Below are positions 59,592-64,000 of a DNA stretch of 64,000 nt, in pieces. How positions within the stretch are numbered: the first letter of the stretch is position 1; each line of letters begins with the position of its first letter. The DNA lies in contig NW_004624747.1 of the NCBI RefSeq assembly GCF_000247695.1, positions 6,595,461 to 6,659,460 on the forward strand, given 5' to 3'. The stretch comes from Heterocephalus glaber (lineage: Eukaryota > Chordata > Mammalia > Rodentia > Bathyergidae). The position numbers and the translations under genes were made by a program. The notes under the pieces are model-generated. The model worked only from the letters and a program-made list of their open reading frames with translations. It did no database searches and was not told the DNA's origin.

Positions 59592-62500
59592 CTACTTCTT
59601 TCTGCCACCTCTCTCCTTGAGGGCCAGGTGGATGACAGCACCATTGGCCATGTTGTAGTAAGCCAGAGAGTTGGAATCCTTGATGAAGATGCCCTGGAAA
59701 ACAGATGGTATGCCTCAGTACAGGGTGCCTGGCCTTGAGCACACCACTGCAGACTCTCAACCCTGAACCTGGCTGGGTTCACACTTTGAACTAAGCCAAT
59801 ACAGCAGCCTGAGGGAAGCTGGGATGGACTGGAAGGCTCTGACTCTTCCTAGATGTTTTCCTTCCTTCCCACCAACTGATGATCTTTTCCTTGGTCAATT
59901 GGGCTCAAAGCTCAATTTCCTAAGACAATGGCCCTAAAGAACTCCCGTGGGAGTGGGGATCTCAAATGACAAGACCTTCGGAGATCACCCCACCCAGCAG
60001 CCTCATTTTATAGAAATGAGGCTCAGAGTGCTGGTGTGTTCAAGCTCAAAGAGAATGCAGCACCCCTGTGGACCTGGCAGGTCTCAGGCTGGGCTGGCCC
60101 CACCACTGGGTCAGGAATCCACCAAGACATTCTCAAGTCTTATACCCCTAGTCATCAAGGCAAAGGGTTTTCCAGACCCCACACGAGAATGGACCTGCAC
60201 GGTCAGGCTTGCCAGCCAGCATTACCACTTGTAGCATGGACTCAGATGGCCATGCCCAGGTCTCTCTCCATCCTGCTCTGGGAGACTTAGCTTCTGGGAT
60301 GGCAGAGGTGCTGGGATCCAAGGAACCCAGGGATCCAAGGGGACCAGGAACACCCTGACTCACCTCATACTGTAGTTTCTGTTTCCCTGCAGGCATGCCT
60401 GTGGCTTCATGAATCTTTACCTTGATGACAGAGACCTGTGGGACCAAAGAGAGGTCATTCAACCCTTGCTAAGGCCACCCAGACGAAACTGTCCCCAACC
60501 CCTTGGCTCCCATGCACCTGATAGCACTTGGGGACAGCAGCCCGTACCTGGTCTGTGAGCGGGAGGGTGAAGACCAGCACCTGCCCATTCAGCTTCCATT
60601 CCGTCTTGTCCTGCATGTTGGGCACCTGTACTTTGATAGATACCGGACCCTGCAAAACAGGAGGTAGTCATTATCCCCGAGGACTCTGAGCCAAGATGGA
60701 ACTATGACAGGGCTCGCACAGGCCTATCCATCTGGGCTTTTACTTTTTTTTTTGAGACAGGGGCTTGCTGTGTAGTTCAGGCTGGCCTCAAACTCATAGC
60801 AACTCTCCTGCCTCAGCCTCCCAAGTGCTGGGATTATAGGCACAAGCCACCAAGCCCAGCTATGGGCTCCTGGATTCTGACCCCCTGATTCATTACTGAC
60901 ACCATTTCCCTCCAACTTTTGTTGTTATTTTTTTGGTTTATTGAGACAGGGTCTCATTACGTAGTCCAGTCTTGCCTTAAACTTGTGACCCTCCTGCCTC
61001 AGCCTCCCCAGTGCTGGATTATAGGTGAGTGCCACCATCCCTGATTCCTATTGACACCATTTGTGACATTGTACAAATCATCTGCCCCTTTCAAGATTTC
61101 ATTTCCTTTTCTTCCCTCTTCTCTTTTCTTAGATGAAGTCTCACTACATAGTCTGAGCTGGCCAAACTTGCAATTCTTCTGCCTCAGCCACCCAAGTACT
61201 GAGTGCCACCACACTCAGATCATTTCTCTTCTCTAAAGAGACTTTGCCTTGCCTTCGGGTGACTCTGGAGGCTAAGACCAGGCAGGTACATAAAAATGCT
61301 CTGGAAAAAAAAAGGGCTGGAGATTTAGCTCAGTGGTTCTGCCACCTGCCTTGCAAGCACAAGGTCCCGAGTTCAATCCCCAGTACCAATAAAAAAAAAA
61401 AAAAGAATTGGGATAAAAATGCTCTGTATCCTCCAGGAAGCACGAGGGCAAAGAACTGACCTGTGAGGTCAGAAGACCTGGGTTCTGGGTTCCCAACTCA
61501 GCTTCACAGCTGATTAGGTTTCTGAGCCTCAAGATCACTGCCTGTGAAACAGGGTTGACAACAACTACAACACAGTGCTGTTGTGAGCACCAAATGGAAA
61601 GATACTATAAAATGCTTAGCTTTATCCCCACACTTGAGGAAGTGCTCAAGTGATAGGAAATAGCACTAGAAGCAAAACCACACAGATTTGGTCAAATCCT
61701 TTCGGGGAGTGGGAGCTGGGCCTGTTTCTGACTCCTCACAGAAGCCTAATAGCATCCCTAGGTACCAGCCGGACCAAGGATCCCATTCTAACAGCCCCCT
61801 CAAGGTCCCACCCTAAGAGACAGTCTTCTGAGAGCTGGGTCATTTTACCTGTGCAGCTGGTCTCCCTGCTGGCCTCTACTGAGTTCACACCGGAAGACAC
61901 CCACTACTCTCTGCTTCCCAGTTGCTGCCATGTTTCATGTGTGCTGAGAACCCCTCAGGAGGATTCCACGGCTAAGCTAGGCCCCAGAAGCTAAAACCCT
62001 AGGAACCAAACACTCCAGGCCACAGACAGCACTCTGAACCACAGACCTTGTTCCTGCGCAGGAACTCCTCCTCAGGCATGAGGCTGTCCTCTGTCTTCAG
62101 TTTCTTGGAAGCAGGCTCATCCTCCATGGGAGGTGGAGGGTGCACAGGGGGCATTGGAGCCGGAGCTGGGACAGGAGCCACAGGTGGGGCAGGCACAAAA
62201 GCTGCAAAGACATCAAAGAGCAGCCCCACGAGTTGGGGAGGGCCTAGGACTCAGGACTGGTGAGGTTTAGAGAGGGGAGATTGCAAAGGCTGCTCCACTC
62301 AAGTGTGAAGTGGCACTCCCTGCTGTGACTGGAAGCTACCAGGTACCCTGGCAGGGGGCCCTGGGAGGCTGCCCAGACTGGGCAGCAGAGGACTGGAGGA
62401 AGGACAGGATTAATGGACAGCGCAGGTACCAGCCGACGACAAGCACCTGTTAGGCCTCTTAGCCTATCTGGGCCCTGAACCCTGAGTACAGGCACCAGCT

Positions 62501-63920
62501 ATCCCATTTCAGCCTCCCATCTTTCCCAGGAACTATGACTCTCAGCTCCCAGCTTGACAATCTTTCATGTGTATAGCCAGGGCTTTCCTCTGGGCTAGGC
62601 ACCTACCTGGAACAGCTGCTACTAACATCGGCCACTGCTCTGTGGACCATGGTTAGTCTATAGTCCCTGACCCAAAGGCCTGGAAAGCGGTGCAAGAGAC
62701 ACTGACCTGTTGGTACAATCATGGGGGGTGGACGGGGTGCCATGATTGGAGGTGCAGAGGGAGGCATGGGCACCACATTGATCCTGGGTGCATGGATGAT
62801 GGGTGGCATGGGAGCGATCACTGAACCCGGGGGCAACCGGACCACAGATGCCATTGGCGGGCGAGGCATGACAGGCACTGCAGACACAACTGTAGTACGG
62901 ACAGGAGGCGGCATCTGTAGGAGAAAGAGATTCACAAACCTCAGGAAGCCAACTCAACTGCAAGGGCACACACAGCTGGCAACTGACCACCTGCAGCTTT
63001 GGGGTAGGGGGTAAATGGCCCTGACTCAACCCTCCTGGTGCTAAGACTGCAGCCTCCCATCAGATATATGACAGAAACTACACTGGTGGGAGGAATGGGG
63101 GAATCTTCCAGTTAGGAGTTGTGAATCAGATTCCACCAGTTGCTCATGGCATACACTGAAAGTCACTGAATAGGTTAACCCTGACCTCAGGTTCCTGGAG
63201 AGGTCAGCACGCCTCAGAGATCCTTTAGGCGCCATAACCTTTCTCTGATACAAATCTGCTTCTCTCATTTGCCTCTTGCCTCCCTCTGTGTAATTCTCTG
63301 CAGATGGAAGATCAAGCTAGAGATTTTCATTTAAAGGGTTCTTTCTGTTTCACTTAGCATTCAGGACCCAGTCTAAGGCATTATTGCCCTTCTAGGCCAA
63401 TAGCACCTAACAGCAAGAGCCAAGCTTTAAAAAAAAGGCAGTCATAGGATGGCTGTTTGCTCACTGCAGGTGGCCGGGGCACCGACGTGATGGGTGGGGC
63501 CGAACTGGGGATGTTCGTGGCTGAAGATGGGGGTGGTGGCTGCTGGGGGATTTCATTGGGCTTGCTGGGGCCAATCTTCTCTTTAGTATCATCTTCTGGC
63601 ACCAAGCCCTTGGCCTTGTGGATGGCCTCAATCTGCTCTTGGAGGGTGATGTTGGCTTGGGCAGCCTGCTGGGTTCGGGCCATGCTGCCTGAATGACCAT
63701 CCCAGGTGACCTGCAAAGGAAAGCAAAGGCACAGTCTCTCAGAACTAAATCAAAGTGTGGAAGATGGTGGGCAGGGCTAGGATCCACTTGAGTCACACCT
63801 TTTCCTCTGGCTTCTGGATCTCCTCCTCACCGATCTTCTTACCGATGGCTGTTTCTTCCACACCAAAGATGTCAGTACGCCGCTCAGCCAACTGCTTCAA
63901 ACTGCTCTCAATATCCAGAC
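59592..63920 (-). CDS. SF3A1: SF3A1, splicing factor 3A subunit 1 (3' part only, last 7 coding exons)
   Basis: SF3A1 is a subunit of the U2 snRNP SF3a complex; its C-terminal ubiquitin-like domain contacts U1 snRNA stem-loop 4 (family knowledge). Coding exons: 63920-63799, 63710-63465, 62914-62707, 62201-62047, 60649-60548, 60435-60364 and 59693-59592, ending in TAG. The first starts in phase with two bases of a split Gly codon. Together they encode about residues 460-793 if the full protein has 793 residues as in human. In order they give the LDIESSLKQL segment, a Pro-rich region (PPSAPPIMAPRPPP, then VAPVPAPAPMPPVHPPPP), a basic/acidic linker (SKKLKTEDSLMPEEEF), the ubiquitin-like domain from about residue 707, and the terminal RGGRKK. 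The donor at 62046 reads GTCTGT, which is weak. Upstream exons lie beyond 64000. No frame breaks are seen. Confidence 0.97.
60743..61219 (-). mobile_element. Three reverse B1 SINEs in SF3A1 intron
   Basis: B1 copies at 60743-60861, 60931-61043 and 61124-61219, all minus, the last one shortened. Confidence 0.85.
61304..61412 (+). mobile_element. ID SINE in SF3A1 intron
   Basis: GGGCTGGAGATTTAGCTCAG to TTCAATCCCCAGTACC. ATAAAAATGCTCTG lies on both sides (61290-61303 and 61413-61426). Confidence 0.92.
61430..62046. other. SF3A1 intron, unique DNA
   Basis: A MIR-like trace near 61500-61640; no gene recognised. The intron at 62202-62706 is likewise unassigned. Confidence 0.5.
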
Positions 63921-64000
63921 CTATACAGGGTCACAGAATGGAAGGAGAGAAAGGGAGGCTTAACCTACCTGGTGCCCTTCCAACAAGGCAACAGTTTTCC

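Overview
This is vertebrate nuclear DNA with long introns, CpG-island promoters and very many SINEs. The repeats are a tRNA-derived ID-type SINE (A box TAGCTCAGTGG, B box GAGTTCGATCC, A-rich tail), a 7SL-derived B1-type SINE, and an older B1 joined to a degenerate ID ('B1-dID'). This combination points to a rodent, and the youngest SINEs do not look like mouse or rat copies. A non-murid rodent (castorimorph or squirrel-related) is my inference; I cannot fix the species.

Three protein-coding genes lie head-to-tail on the minus strand, in the order I know from human chromosome 22q12.2. CASTOR1, the arginine sensor of mTORC1 signalling, is complete in nine coding exons (5371-9203). TBC1D10A (EPI64), a Rab GTPase-activating protein, is complete in nine coding exons (11988-48163), with a first intron of about 25 kb. 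SF3A1, a U2 snRNP splicing factor, is represented by its last seven coding exons (59592-63920) and runs off the right edge. I derived the exon junctions by hand from GT-AG signals and reading phase; the spliced lengths come to 329 and 508 codons, and the SF3A1 part to the last 334 codons. These genes are neighbours and not an operon, and nothing suggests that they act in one pathway.

Layout: 1-4.9 kb is intergenic, with a fossil mariner-type transposon; 4.9-9.4 kb is CASTOR1 and its CpG-rich promoter; 9.4-11.6 kb is a spacer; 11.6-48.3 kb is TBC1D10A, whose introns hold most of the SINEs, two tiny hAT-type elements and a processed GID8 pseudogene; 48.3-59.2 kb is a repeat-rich spacer with L1 fragments; 59.2-64 kb is the 3' part of SF3A1.

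I found no undescribed multi-gene system. The most notable items are repeat events: two ID copies inserted one after the other at a single site with the target sequence present three times, two hAT-like miniature elements with matching inverted ends, a mariner fossil with inverted arms of about 90 bp, and a duplicated block around a run of 23 G near the TBC1D10A promoter.
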